Below, piece by piece: positions 22,403 to 34,682 of a stretch of DNA of 64,000 nt. The DNA is from Adineta steineri (Eukaryota > Rotifera > Eurotatoria > Adinetida > Adinetidae): assembly GCA_905250115.1 (NCBI GenBank), contig CAJNOI010000291.1:1-64000 (forward strand). Direction: 5' to 3'. Under the pieces are notes generated by a model, which worked only from the letters and a program-made list of their open reading frames with translations, was not told the origin of the DNA and searched no databases. The translations under genes were made by a program, and so were the position numbers. How positions within the stretch are numbered: the stretch's first letter is position 1; the number at the start of each line of letters is the position of its first letter.

Positions 22403-23090
22403 CTGTTATCGAAGAGAATTTATATTGAACAATTTTGCATTTATTCGTTTTTTTTTAATTTGTAATTATTCCTTTTAAATAGCAACTCATGTACACATAC
22501 AAATAATTATAATAGTAATATATAAAATACATACCTTTTGTCAATCGAATTTCACAACATATCGGATCGCTTAGATTCACAACTCGAATTTTTTTTCTCA
22601 ATAAATCATTAATTTTCATTTGAACATTTTTTAGTCGAGAAATTTTTAAACTACTGAAAAGTTATTATTTATTTAATTTTCTAAATTCATTATTTTCAAA
22701 ACGTTTTTTTATCAGGATTAAGAAATATAGTATTGTAAATGTTATGCTCGATCGTCTTCATTATTTAACAACATTCATTATCAATTAATTTGACTGTCAG
22801 AAATGGTAAATTCTTCTTAGTACTAAGTATTCTTCTTTCAGATTGTTATCAAGTTTCACGTATAGACTATTTTTTTAATTAAAATTGACGCATGTATATT
22901 TGTAAATAGGATACGTGTTACTTATGTGTATTTACACTGTAATTTAGACAGATAACAAAAGAGCATATCGATGACGTAGATACTTAAGAAAATACAATTA
23001 ATCAGGCATCACTCATTTTCTATTTTATAAAATGGCATCATATACTTATCAAAAATCCGACTGGGTATGACTGTTCTGTTATAGATACAA
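22403..23090. other. Spacer, nothing recognised
   Basis: AT-rich 688-bp spacer between same-strand genes; no motif seen. Confidence 0.5.
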
Positions 23091-24044
23091 ATGAATAACA
23101 ATTCAATTTTTACATTATCAGAAACAATTCTAACACGAAATAGTAAATTTGGTATTTTACTTATTTTGGAACCACCTTCATTACTTTGCAACTTCATCTT
23201 CGTTTTCTATCTTATAATAGATCATAATCTTCGAGTAGCGATTCATCATCATGTGATTTTAGCACTTCTTATTGTATCTTTATTAACAAATCTTATTGAA
23301 ATACCACGTATTTTACATTATTTACGTATTGGTATTGTTACACCACAAACCACAATGAGTTGTCTTATGTGGCAATGGTGTGATTATTTATTATATGGCC
23401 AAGCTAATGTACTTATGCTATGGGCTTCATTTGAACGACATATTCTTGTTTTTCATAGCCATTTTGTTAGTACAACTCGAGGTCGTTTATTTATTCACTA
23501 TTTACCATTGTTTTTAATTATTATCTATCTTATTTTATTCTATACTATAGTTATACTTATATATCCTTGTAAAAGAAATTTTGATTTTGAATTACCTCTT
23601 TGTGGTCAACCATGTTTTACCGATTATTCAATTCTTTCACTTTATGATCTTTTTATTCATAGTTGGCTTCCAACATTTTTTATTGCAATACTTTCTGTAA
23701 GTCTTGTTGTTCGTGTAATCAATCGAAAAAGAACATTATTACAACAAGATATTCCATGGCGTAAACATCGTCGAATGATTCTTCAATTATTATCTATATC
23801 ATGTCTTTATCTTATCTGTATGGGACCTTATACTTTAATACAAGTTATTGATTTACTAGTTGGTTTACCTGATGGTGCTGAATATATTAAAAATGTCTAT
23901 TTCTTCTATGTATATTGGTTGTTGACATTATTATTACCGTACACTTGCATTGGTTGTTTGCCTGAAGTAACGAACAAAATCAAGAGACGAATAAGAAGTT
24001 GGATAAATCGAACAAATATAATTACACCTAGTTTGTTTACTTGA
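23091..24044 (+). CDS. Rhodopsin-like seven-TM receptor, paralogue of 6274-7269
   Basis: A 317-aa single-exon receptor. Seven hydrophobic segments lie at about 23-42, 50-75, 88-118, 136-160, 180-207, 226-250 and 260-285. TM3 ends ASFERH, so the DRY arginine is kept while Asp is Glu and Tyr is His. Intracellular loop 3 carries NRKRTLLQQD and WRKHRRM before TM6. The block order (FIHYLP, YPC, QLLS before TM6) matches the receptor at 6274, which indicates a shared recent origin. The ligand is unknown. Confidence 0.75.
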   Translation: MNNNSIFTLSETILTRNSKFGILLILEPPSLLCNFIFVFYLIIDHNLRVAIHHHVILALLIVSLLTNLIEIPRILHYLRIGIVTPQTTMSCLMWQWCDYLLYGQANVLMLWASFERHILVFHSHFVSTTRGRLFIHYLPLFLIIIYLILFYTIVILIYPCKRNFDFELPLCGQPCFTDYSILSLYDLFIHSWLPTFFIAILSVSLVVRVINRKRTLLQQDIPWRKHRRMILQLLSISCLYLICMGPYTLIQVIDLLVGLPDGAEYIKNVYFFYVYWLLTLLLPYTCIGCLPEVTNKIKRRIRSWINRTNIITPSLFT

Positions 24045-26413
24045 AAATATTTTATTATATAAAAGAATTAAATATAATCTTTAAAAATTTCTTTTTCTTT
24101 TTATACAAAAAAGATTTTATTTAACGTGTTAATAATGATATAGTTATAAGATTTATTTTAACAAATAGATAAATTTTAATCCTTTGAGTCTCGACGACGC
24201 ATACATATATGTCCTGTGATTTGTCAGAATTGCCTCTAGTGCGTTCTTTAATTGTTTAAAACATCTTTTTATCGTTTATTAAGTGATGCTACACAAGTGC
24301 AATTCTTCTTTCTTTTCCTTCGCTCTGTGTGATGATGCACTCTTTCTTCTGCGCGAGTGCATTTCAATGCAATCACTTTTTTTCCCTATCTTTTGGATGT
24401 AGCAATGGAAAATACATTTGTTGTTTACTAAATGCATAACAATATTTCTTTTCATCTATCTGAGTTTTGACAAAGTATGGACGACAAATATCGCATTCAA
24501 AATAGTCTCGAAGGAAATACGTCGTTTGCACATCTAATAATATTCGATGTGATGCACGATATATTTGTTCTGATTTCTTCAAGGATTATCATATAAAAAT
24601 AGACTACTAATGATCTTTGACATAAAAGTATAATTTGTTTATGAAGAAATAAAGATCCTATTCCAGAATTTCTTTAAAAAAAAGTCGATACTCAATAGTT
24701 ACTTATAACTCTTTGATATTACACGACTAATGAAATTCAAGAATTTTACCTAATGTTTATAGTAGACAAGTAAAACATAATAATATTGAATCTTCAATAG
24801 AGATTATATTATATAAAATATTATTATTTATTTGTTTATACTATTTTATTTAAATCTGATTGAGATATTAAAAAATACAACTACGAATCTGATTAATTTC
24901 TCTTACATTTGTTTCTGCGAAGATCTTTTACTTTAATAATTACTGAAATTCAAACCTCATTAAAAAAAGATTCTATATCAATATAAGAGAAATAGAAAAC
25001 TTTTTTACATGATTTGTGTCTGTAACTGAATAATATTCTTATAAATTCGATTCAATTATCTTCTGTATTTTGATCTTCAAAAATATTAATAAGAATGCAT
25101 GATAAACCTGTATCTTTTGTAATTCATATTTGTCAATATAATACAATGAAATCAGTATTTCCTTATTGAAATAATATTTTTGATCATGTAAACTAGATAA
25201 CGTTCATCAGGTTTACAAACGATTTTTTTTTGTTATAAGTGAAATTTATCATTATACATCTTTCGAAAATAATTTCAAGATTTTATCTTTTTTTCAAGGT
25301 AAGACATACGGGCAACAAGATCAGCTATAAACATTTTGGAACATGTGATAGTTACTTCATATCATCTGATACCATGTCTTTGAAAAAAATTCAAGGTTTC
25401 ACAATTTATCCAAATCGAGATATATCTAAAACACAAAAAAAAATGTCCTGAAGATTTTCTATTATGTTGAATACGTTGAAAAGTAGTGTTCTCATGTATA
25501 TTTTTCATTTTGAGTATAGAACAGGCCGTTTACACAAATCAATAGAGATTTGGTATTACAATCTCACGGCGCATCTTCTAAAGAATTGTCGTTTACCGAC
25601 ATTGAAATACATAAAATAAAATTTTTTTGATATACTCGATATATATATTATACTTAAGATCGTCATTATCATTTCTAGTAATAGATGTTCTAATATAAAT
25701 ATAAATCTACCCATACAAAACATATAAATATAATAAAGAAAAATGATAACGAAAATAAATTATACAGAATGAAAGAAAACGATATAAAATAACGTATTTT
25801 TCATGTGTATCATATTGATGTTGTTATAAAGGTGGTGCTTTTCTTCTATATATTAACAAACATGTTTATTAGAAAAAAAAATCAAGCACGTTTGTTTTTA
25901 CTCATATCAAGGTGAGATAGGTAAATGATGATCGAAGGCAAACATATCTTCATCTATTACATCAATATTCTTTTTTGTAAGTAGTCTTTTATCTTTTATA
26001 CTTTTGTTTGTTTTTATTGTAATAGCAAATCAACAAATATTCATAGGATGCACTCTGTTCATATAGTTACATATTATATTTCTTTATAAAGTTCAATAAA
26101 AAAAAAGATTTTATAGAGATGTAAGTCAATTAAGATAGTATCAATTAGTCCTTGACAAATATTAGTTTTCAAATGAGTAATTCAAGAGAAAAAAACAAAG
26201 TCAACAAGTATGTTATTCCAAAATTTACTTCTCAATAAATCTAAAAACAACCTGTCAACCTTTCTATATAGTTTCGTAAAATTTTGTAAATCTACTCATC
26301 TGTAAGTTAAATTCAATTTTTTTTGATTATCAATTGATTGACTATATATAATTCATATTTTCTTTATTTTTAGAGATAACATGATATTTACATTATAAAA
26401 TTTCATAAATATC
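24045..26413. other. 2.4-kb spacer with two weak coding-like patches
   Basis: No supported gene. A minus-strand frame at 24373-24582 (with CDICRPYFVKTQ) and a plus-strand frame ending at 25451 (with YKHFGTCDSYF) read slightly better than noise, but neither has flanking exons, domains or a clear start. The rest is featureless AT-rich DNA. Confidence 0.4.
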
Positions 26414-29400
26414 ATGACAACATTATCACAGCATACTAGATTAATAAATACATCTGATAATAAAGATAATGTAATTCTCATCTGGTTTGATCCCGATAAT
26501 GAATTATCTATTGATAGTGAACATTTAAAGATCCAATTAAATCAATTAAACCATAGAATTATTATTCCTACTGAATTTGAATCATGTATTAGTTATATTC
26601 AATCAAAAGAAAGAGAAAAAATTTTTCTCATTACATCTATATCATATGTTTCTCAAATATTACCATATATTGATGTTCTTCATCAAATTTATTGTATTTT
26701 TATACTTTGTTCAAAAACTGATCAACATGAATATTCATTTATTCAACATACAAAAATAATTGGTGTTTATAAACAATTTGATTTTTTATATTCAATAATT
26801 CAAGAACAAATTGATATTTTTAATAATCAATTTGATTTATGGAGTTTCTTTGATCAAGATGAATATAAAAATAAAGATTTAACAAAACAATCAAGCAATT
26901 TTCTTTGGCTTCAACTTTTACATAATATTATTTTATATTTACCATATAATGATCAAGCTAAAAAACAAATGTTTAATGCATGTCGTTATTATTATCAAGA
27001 TAATAAAGAAGAACTTAAACTTATTGATGAATTTGAAGCAAAATATCATTCATATGATGCTATTGATTGGTATTTAAATAATTCATTTCTTCGAAAAATA
27101 ATTAATCATGCTTTAATTATGGAAGATACAAATCAACTTTATACATTAAGCTATTTTTTAAATGATTTAATTCAAAATTTTAATCAACAAATTGTTCAAA
27201 TTAATGAAAAAAAATTAATTGCCTATGGATTAATAGAATTATCAAATATTGAATTTGAAAAATTAAAAAAAAATCATAATAAACTTATTTCAATAAAAAC
27301 ATTTTTAATATGTCATCGTTCACGTTCATTAGTATTGGCATTATCTACACAATTACCAAAACGAAATAATTCTATTCCTGTTCTTTTTCAGATTACTTAC
27401 GATATACAAGATATTAATAATAATATAATATTATATCAACAAGAAGTTTTATTTCATTTTAATACAACATTTCATTTAGAAAATATTCAACATGATAAAC
27501 ATATATGTTGTATAAATATGAATGTTGTCAATGATGGACAACAAATTCTTGAAAAATATATAGATGATATACATCGTCAGATAGATAATTTAAATATTTT
27601 AATTATTTTTGGTAAACTTATATGTGATATGAGTCAATGGAATCAATCACAAAAATATTTTGAACATTTATTGAATGATAATATAAATAAAAATGATTTA
27701 CCATGGATAGAACATAGTCTTGGTCAAATAAATCGTTGGAAAGGTAATTGGCTTGAAGCAAAAGAATATTATAAACATGCCTATGATCGAATGATGAAAG
27801 ATGAAGTGAATTGTGAAAAAGATTGTGCTATTATTCTGTGTGATATTGGTGAAATATTACATTTACAAGGAAAATATGAAGAAGCATATGAATATCATGA
27901 AAAAGCATTAACAATTCGAAAGAAATATTATCCATCTTTTGATCATCCACATATTGCTACTAGTTTAGAAAATATTGGTTTAATTTATTATCAACAATTA
28001 AAATATAATGAAGCACTTGTTCATCTTCAACAATCATTAACAATTCGAGAAAAATATTTTAATTATTTTCATGTTGATATTGCAACAAATTTAAGAAATA
28101 TTGGTTATATTTTTATTGATCAAGGAAAATATGATGAAGCACTTGAATATCATCAACGAGCGCGATTAATCTATGAAAAATCTTATTCATCTGATCATGT
28201 ATTTATAGCATTAACTTATAATAGTATAGGTAATATTTTATATTTAAAAAAGAAACATAATGATGCACTTGATATGGTTCAACATGCATTAATAATACAA
28301 AAAAAATATTATCCATTTGGTCATATCGATATTGGTACAACATTAAGTAATATGGGTAATATTAAATATGGACAAGGCAATTATGATTTAGCTTTAGATT
28401 TATATCAACAAGTATTAATGATACAAAAAAAATATCATTTATCTAATCATTTAGATAATGTTTGTATTTTAAATAATATTGGTTATATACTTGCAAGAGG
28501 TAAAAGATCATATGATGAAGCACTTCATTATCATCAACAAGCATTTCTAATGTTAAAAACATATTATCCATCTTATTATGGTCATATAGCAATTAATCTG
28601 AATTATATTGGTGATAATTTAAGTAAACAACGAAAATTTCATGAAGCTATTGATTATTATAGACAAGCATTAACAATACAAAAAAATTATTATTCTTCGG
28701 ATAATGTTAATATTGCACATACACTTAGTAATATTGGTAATATATTAAGTGATCAAAAGAAAAATGAAGAAGCACTGGATTATCATCAACGTGCATTGAA
28801 AATTTATGAAACATATCATTCATCTGATCATATTAATTATGCAACTAGTCTTAATGATATTGGAAAAATTTTATATCGTTTAGGAAAATATGATGATGCA
28901 TTTAAACATCATGAAAAAGCATTGATTATACAAAAAAAATATTATGATTCTGAAAATGCACATATGGCACTCAGTCTTAATTATATGGGTAATGTTCGAA
29001 GTAGTGAAGGAAAATATGATGAAGCAATTGATTTATATAAACAAGCCTTACAAATTTATGAAACAAGTTCATCATTTCGTTATGCTGATATAGCTACAAT
29101 TCTTAGTAATATAGGAACTAGTTTAAATCATCAAGAAAAATATGATGAAGCATTTGATTATGAACAACAAGCATTAAATATTCGACAAAGTCATTATCCA
29201 TCTGCATATATGAATATTGCTGATAGTTTTCATTATATGGGTAATATAAGAAATAGCCAAGGAAAATATAATGAAGCTATTGATTATTATCAACAACAAT
29301 TAAAAATTTATGAAAAATATTATCCAACAAGTCATTCCAATATAGCGAGTATTTTAAGTTTTATTGGTAGTAGTTTAAGTCGGCAAGGTAAATATGATGA

Positions 29401-29899
29401 ATCATTTGAATGTTATAAACGAGCATTAAATATTTATGAAGAAAATTTTTCAACGAATTATAATCAAATCGCTCGTTATTTACAATGGATTGGTTTTGTT
29501 TGTTATGTTAAATTAGATCTAGATTGTGCACTTATTTATTATGAAAAATGTTTAAGAATTCGTGAAATTAATTTTAATTGGGATCATTCATCAATTGTTG
29601 ATACAATTTCTTGTTTAATTGAAGTACAACGAGCACGAAATGAACATGAAATTTGTCTAGCATATGAATTAAAATGTTTTTTAATACGTGAAAAATCTCT
29701 TCCAATTAATCATCAAGATATTGGCAAAAGTTTATTTAATATTGGTCATTGTTATGAATATCTTAAAAAATTTCAATTAGCACTTGAATATTATAAACGA
29801 GCATTAGTTATTTATGAACAATGTACATCTTTTTCACGTGAAGATCGACAGAAATTAGATGCAAATATACAACGAATTTCGGAGGAACAAAATTTATAA
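26414..29899 (+). CDS. Inactive ART-like domain fused to 17 TPRs
   Basis: A 1161-aa single-exon protein. Residues about 15-135 are the same unnamed alpha/beta domain that opens the protein at 1957. Residues about 150-390 have an ART layout, with the same lead-in (EFEAKYHSYDAIDWYLNNS), but the active site is lost. The position of the catalytic Arg reads AYGL (near 270), STS has become a CHRSRS-type segment, and ExE is Gln342-x-Glu344. From about 430 to 1150 are 17 TPRs of roughly 42 aa of the kinesin-light-chain type (IG-IL--QGKYDEALEYHQ-AL-I-EK). They should form one long superhelical protein-binding surface. Fusion of a dead ART to a TPR array suggests a sensor or scaffold, perhaps regulating the catalytic ART paralogue. 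That role is inference. Confidence 0.85.
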   Translation: MTTLSQHTRLINTSDNKDNVILIWFDPDNELSIDSEHLKIQLNQLNHRIIIPTEFESCISYIQSKEREKIFLITSISYVSQILPYIDVLHQIYCIFILCSKTDQHEYSFIQHTKIIGVYKQFDFLYSIIQEQIDIFNNQFDLWSFFDQDEYKNKDLTKQSSNFLWLQLLHNIILYLPYNDQAKKQMFNACRYYYQDNKEELKLIDEFEAKYHSYDAIDWYLNNSFLRKIINHALIMEDTNQLYTLSYFLNDLIQNFNQQIVQINEKKLIAYGLIELSNIEFEKLKKNHNKLISIKTFLICHRSRSLVLALSTQLPKRNNSIPVLFQITYDIQDINNNIILYQQEVLFHFNTTFHLENIQHDKHICCINMNVVNDGQQILEKYIDDIHRQIDNLNILIIFGKLICDMSQWNQSQKYFEHLLNDNINKNDLPWIEHSLGQINRWKGNWLEAKEYYKHAYDRMMKDEVNCEKDCAIILCDIGEILHLQGKYEEAYEYHEKALTIRKKYYPSFDHPHIATSLENIGLIYYQQLKYNEALVHLQQSLTIREKYFNYFHVDIATNLRNIGYIFIDQGKYDEALEYHQRARLIYEKSYSSDHVFIALTYNSIGNILYLKKKHNDALDMVQHALIIQKKYYPFGHIDIGTTLSNMGNIKYGQGNYDLALDLYQQVLMIQKKYHLSNHLDNVCILNNIGYILARGKRSYDEALHYHQQAFLMLKTYYPSYYGHIAINLNYIGDNLSKQRKFHEAIDYYRQALTIQKNYYSSDNVNIAHTLSNIGNILSDQKKNEEALDYHQRALKIYETYHSSDHINYATSLNDIGKILYRLGKYDDAFKHHEKALIIQKKYYDSENAHMALSLNYMGNVRSSEGKYDEAIDLYKQALQIYETSSSFRYADIATILSNIGTSLNHQEKYDEAFDYEQQALNIRQSHYPSAYMNIADSFHYMGNIRNSQGKYNEAIDYYQQQLKIYEKYYPTSHSNIASILSFIGSSLSRQGKYDESFECYKRALNIYEENFSTNYNQIARYLQWIGFVCYVKLDLDCALIYYEKCLRIREINFNWDHSSIVDTISCLIEVQRARNEHEICLAYELKCFLIREKSLPINHQDIGKSLFNIGHCYEYLKKFQLALEYYKRALVIYEQCTSFSREDRQKLDANIQRISEEQNL
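27719..29850 (+). repeat. 126-bp tandem coding repeats (TPR array)
   Basis: Seventeen diverged units of about 126 bp, each encoding one 42-aa TPR. The internal units are most similar to each other, consistent with expansion by unequal exchange. Confidence 0.8.
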
Positions 29900-31988
29900 A
29901 TAATTATTTTACTATTAGTATCAATTGTTATTTAATATATATATAAATTTTAATTTTTAATTGAAATGAAGAACTATGATAGCATCATCTATATTCTGTT
30001 GGTAGTTTTTTTTATGTAGACAATATATATAATAAAATAAAATATACCTATGATTAATACTATTTATATCATTAAACTAACAATAGTAATAGTATCGAAA
30101 TTGAATCATCGATTTAATTTTTAGTAACCTATATACTCGAACATCGATTCTGAGGAAAATCTAAAATATACCTTTCGAAGATTACAATTGATGCATTCTT
30201 AACCTGTTGTCATGTTTTGTATTCTCAATTGTTAGAAATATACGTTAAACATTGTCTGAATTGAAATGTTGGTAAGAATTGTATCAGTACATATTTTATA
30301 TAGAATTTTTTTGGCTTTTCGAAACGGTAACATTGAATGTAATACCTTCAGGTATCAAATTAGAACAGAAGAAAATCTCGTTTTCGGCTTGTAATACAAT
30401 TAAGTTTCCTTCGAATGCGTTTTTAATCTGAGTTGCGTTAAGTTTCTCTAAGTTTCATTTATAAACAAAGTGTACAGAACTCCATTCTGCTTAATATTCG
30501 ATAGTCATTGTCCTTCGCCAAATTTTCGAATAAATTTTTTTTTCATACGTTTAAGCTGTATAATATTTATCTTCATATCTTGTTAACAGTGTATGAAGAT
30601 ATCGCATTGATTCATGAACGAAATTTATATACACGCCCTTATCCTTATCCACTCTATACATCTACACTTTCAGTTCATAATTTATTTCCTATAATCCTCT
30701 TTTATATATTGATATTTATTATTCATACTATCAGATAATCCTTGTTTTACCTGTTAAAAAATAAAGTATGCACTACTCAGATTTTGTTCATCATAAAATA
30801 CTTTAAATTCATAACTATAGTAAGCAACGATTTAACTGAAAAAATAATGCAGCAAGACGATATTTTGTACTGTATTTATTTGATGGCAATCTCTTCTCTT
30901 TAAGTAAATAGCTGTTCATACGATACACACAGAATAAAGATGTTTGTCGTAAGAAATATGAGATTTAAAAAGAAAAGTCCATGAGAAACACGCAGAAACC
31001 AGAGCAAGTGCATGTCATATTAAATTCTTAAACAAATCTTTTTTATTGATATGATTAAAGTAGACATACTCATTAATGCAACGATGATATATGTCTACAC
31101 ATATAAATACTTCGATTTAAATATGAGATCTCATGTGAAATTAGAACAAATCTTTTTCGTTTTTATCTAACATATTTATTGTTTATACTATTTTTATAAC
31201 TAGTCAATAATAATATCATACTTATCTTTGTATTTTTATCATTTTTGTAAAACCAGTCGAAACTATCATCATTATATTATTGATTTTTTTCTTATCACTA
31301 TTTTAGAGTCAAATATCTTTGCGACTGTCCTTCACTAATTGTGTACTTTTTCTTTTCTCTTCTCTCTCTTCCTCTTGATGCACTTCAACGAGCATAACTG
31401 ATACTACGCCTACTTTTCAAACGTGTTGCTCATTTTTTTTTGTTCGCATGTATAGAAATATATGAAAAAAACTATGCTATCTGTATTACTTCCTATTTTA
31501 TCAATCTTTATTTTTTTCATCAATAAGATTAATATACGCATGATTTTCTATTTACACTGTATTTTTTTATAGAATAAGAAAATTTTGTTATTGCCTTCTA
31601 TCGTTATGATTTTTTTTCCAACTTTGATTTTTATCTATCCAAAAAGGTAAATTATAAACTATACCCAATGTATTTTATATAACTAACTTACAATACATTA
31701 AAAAAGCTATTTTACCATTAAGAAACTAATTTCATATGCAGAGTTATAAATAGCATATTCAATATTTTAACGCATCATTTCTGACATTGAAAGTACATCC
31801 TTTGTAAATGTATACTAAATATGACAATATATTTATTTTAAGTTTATGTCTTTAAGAGTTCAGCATTCTATTTTATTGCTTATTTTCGTCATTGATTACA
31901 TTAATTATAGAAATACATTTATCGAAAATAATTAATTTTCGATATAATATTTTAGAAAATGATTCTTCATTATCGCTGAAAGCAAAAC
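29900..31988. other. 2.1-kb spacer with one small minus-strand coding-like patch
   Basis: No full gene seen. On the minus strand from about 30455 to the stop at 30298, a short frame reads like protein (containing NAFEGNLIVLQAENEIFF and ITFNVTVSK), but no start, flanking exon or known domain was found. The rest is AT-rich without structure. Confidence 0.4.
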
Positions 31989-33266
31989 ATGGACGTAGAA
32001 CATCTGGAAACTGCGAATGACGATCCTCGATGGATCAATACGAATAACAATTTTAATGCAGAAGAAGAGTATAATGATGATAGTGATCATCAACCACTTC
32101 TTAAGCAGAATATTGAATATTCACCAAAAAAGAGAGTATTCATCGCATGGGCAGAAACTTCAAGTAACAGTAGTATAAATGAACACCAAAATCAACCTGA
32201 AACTGAATTTCAGCTATCTGTAATAAATAATCAACCTACTGTCGCACTTGAACAACAACCTCAAAAACGAAAACGTTATTCATGGTTTATTTTGATTGTA
32301 TCTGTCATACAGATCTGTGTTTTTATAGCAGAACTAATAACAAACTGGGTTCTGACTGGTAGTCCGATTATGAACTTGTCTAGTAACCCTTTATTTGGAC
32401 CCAGTTCTAAAGTACTTATTAGAATGGGTGCTGGCTTTACTCCTTGTATGCATACGATTGATAACCTCACTGCTAATAGTCTCCTCAAATTCAGTTGTTT
32501 AAACAGTACAACACAAACTTATCAGTACTGTACTCTTAAAGAATTATGTCATTTTCATGATGATTCTCAAATACCGAACCAATGGTATCGTTTTATCGCA
32601 CCTATTTTCTTACATGCTGGTGTTATTCATATTGGTATGAATATAATAACTCAACTTCTATTCGGCTTAGTAATTGAAAGAAAAATTGGTACTTTCCGAT
32701 TAATAGTCATTTATTTTGCATCGGGTATTTTTGGTTTAGTACTTGGAAGTAATTTCGCACCAGAAGGTTTTGTTAGGATTGGATGTAGTGGTTCAGTATT
32801 TGGACTTATTGCAGTCGCTCACCTTGATCTTCTCTATAATTGGGCTCACAAAAAGCATCCAATAAAAGACCTTATTATGATATTAATAACTACTACAATC
32901 GATTTATCAATAGGTTTACTGCCTTACATTGATAATTTTAGTCATGCTGGTGGTTTCTTTATGGGCATTCTATTGACACTTGCATTATTAGGTGCACCAA
33001 CAAATTTACGAAAAGGCAATATAATAGAATCAAACATGTACGATTATGATAAATGGTATAATTTAGGAAGATATCGTCTTTATTTCTCAAATAGGCCAAA
33101 AAAGTGGTGGATATGGTGGTTAGTAAGATTTATAGCATTTGTTACAGTCATCACCTTATTTACAATACTTATAATAAACTTTTATACAAGAATGTTCAAA
33201 TGTTCTTGGTGTAAATATATTAGCTGTTTACCTGTTAATGGATGGTGTGATATTGGAAAGCTATAA
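31989..33266 (+). CDS. Rhomboid intramembrane serine protease
   Basis: A 425-aa single-exon protein. Residues 1-95 are a hydrophilic, acidic cytosolic region. TM1 lies at about 98-120, followed by a Cys-containing lumenal loop and the six-TM rhomboid core. Catalytic features are present: Asn218 (HIGMN) of the oxyanion site, Ser267 in GCSG (the GxSG motif), and His319 (DNFSHAGG). This is an active Ser-His dyad, not an iRhom. The six-helix core plus an extra N-terminal TM and the cytosolic extension match secretory-pathway rhomboids of the RHBDL type, which cleave single-pass membrane proteins within the bilayer. A Cys-rich C-terminal segment (CSWCKYISCLPVNGWC) follows the last TM. The substrate is unknown; the window encodes two single-pass surface proteins (7640 and 46628 loci), but no link is shown. 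Confidence 0.92.
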   Translation: MDVEHLETANDDPRWINTNNNFNAEEEYNDDSDHQPLLKQNIEYSPKKRVFIAWAETSSNSSINEHQNQPETEFQLSVINNQPTVALEQQPQKRKRYSWFILIVSVIQICVFIAELITNWVLTGSPIMNLSSNPLFGPSSKVLIRMGAGFTPCMHTIDNLTANSLLKFSCLNSTTQTYQYCTLKELCHFHDDSQIPNQWYRFIAPIFLHAGVIHIGMNIITQLLFGLVIERKIGTFRLIVIYFASGIFGLVLGSNFAPEGFVRIGCSGSVFGLIAVAHLDLLYNWAHKKHPIKDLIMILITTTIDLSIGLLPYIDNFSHAGGFFMGILLTLALLGAPTNLRKGNIIESNMYDYDKWYNLGRYRLYFSNRPKKWWIWWLVRFIAFVTVITLFTILIINFYTRMFKCSWCKYISCLPVNGWCDIGKL

Positions 33267-34682
33267 TTCATAGTTCAAACAACATGATTTTTATAAACAA
33301 GATTATATACTTATTAAAAATATCAACAAAACTCAGCATTTTCTTTTTAAATTCAATTTGAACAAATTATTATAATTTATTCCAGATTGTTATTGATCAT
33401 CTATTGAAGATTTGATTTATATGAAATAAATAGTAAAATACAATAAAACTGACAATCGTTTAAGTTAAATATTTTGTTCTAAGTAAGATGTAATTAGTGA
33501 GCAAATATGTGACATACGAAAATTATAATCTCAACATGATCGTAAAAAAGGCTATAGACAAAAATAAGAACAAGTAGGATTTATTCTTGAAGCATTTTTT
33601 ATAATAGTTACTTCTAATATCTACATAAGATTTTAGTTCACAATCATTTGTATAATCGAAAATAAATTTTGTTGACAAAAATACTCAATTCTGTATCGAT
33701 AGAGAAAAATGATATGTTATCAATTGTAATTGTCTGTTTTTCTTATATTGTTCATCTATACTTTTTCTCTTCAACCTGTTTTATTTCAGATTTATGACAA
33801 CAAAAAAGTTTTCTTTCATTGTTCGACAATAATAATTTATGTATTTATTTAAATAGTATTATTAAAGAATTAATCATTACCAGCAATTGTATTCGCTCTT
33901 AGAAACTTAGATAATATGACTTAATCTTATAATATTCGAAGCACTTTCTTTATCTCATCTACTATTAAAATGATATTGCATATGTATGGAGTCAATTGCT
34001 TAAACTAATACATATCATATTTATATTAAATTTGAAGTCTTCTTATAGTATAAATCTCTATCGAAAATTAGAATTAATAAAATGTGAAGAGTTTCTCTTT
34101 TATTATAATGTGATAAAAATATTTAGTACATCTTCAGGTTTCTGGACAAACATATATATCATCGTTTATTTTGTATAATCTTGTAAATATAAAAAATTCA
34201 AAGTTATTTTTTTAAACCACAACATATTCAGATTTAGATCAAGATTAACATTCGTTGTGATAATATAAAAAATAGTTAATTACCACTAAATTTATTTTTG
34301 TTCACTGCAATAATAAATGAAAATAAACATGTCTATGATAGGGAGTGAAATATTAATTTATTTTTGATATTTAAGATCTTACATGATCTGAGTATGATCG
34401 TACTTTTTTAAAACTATGTCAGCATTTGCTGAATCTTTAGTTAAATATTATCCTCGCCTCCGGTGATATTTATTCTCGTGTCTCGTCAGTATAAATTTTC
34501 TAGCATCATTGTCATGCCAGTATATATTGATAGACGACATAAAATTATTTAACATCAATAATTTTAGCACGTATTGTAAAATATTTGTATATTATTTTTT
34601 GTAAAATATTCACACATGATGTTAATTACATTATTTTGAAGTTTCATACGTCATTGTGCTCTATTACTTATTAACTATTACT
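33267..34682. other. 1.4-kb spacer, nothing recognised
   Basis: AT-rich; only short random frames. No repeat or RNA gene noticed. Confidence 0.5.

Noticed and set aside
24373..24582. 69-codon minus-strand frame with CDICRPYF
   Set aside because: Slightly protein-like, but there is no domain, neighbour exon or splice site to support it.
25239..25451. 70-codon plus-strand frame
   Set aside because: The first part is AT-noise. The later part reads better but stands alone, with no acceptor-plus-exon structure.
31989..33266. Inactive rhomboid (iRhom) reading
   Set aside because: GxSG is intact and no Pro replaces the residue before the catalytic Ser, so an active protease is the better call.
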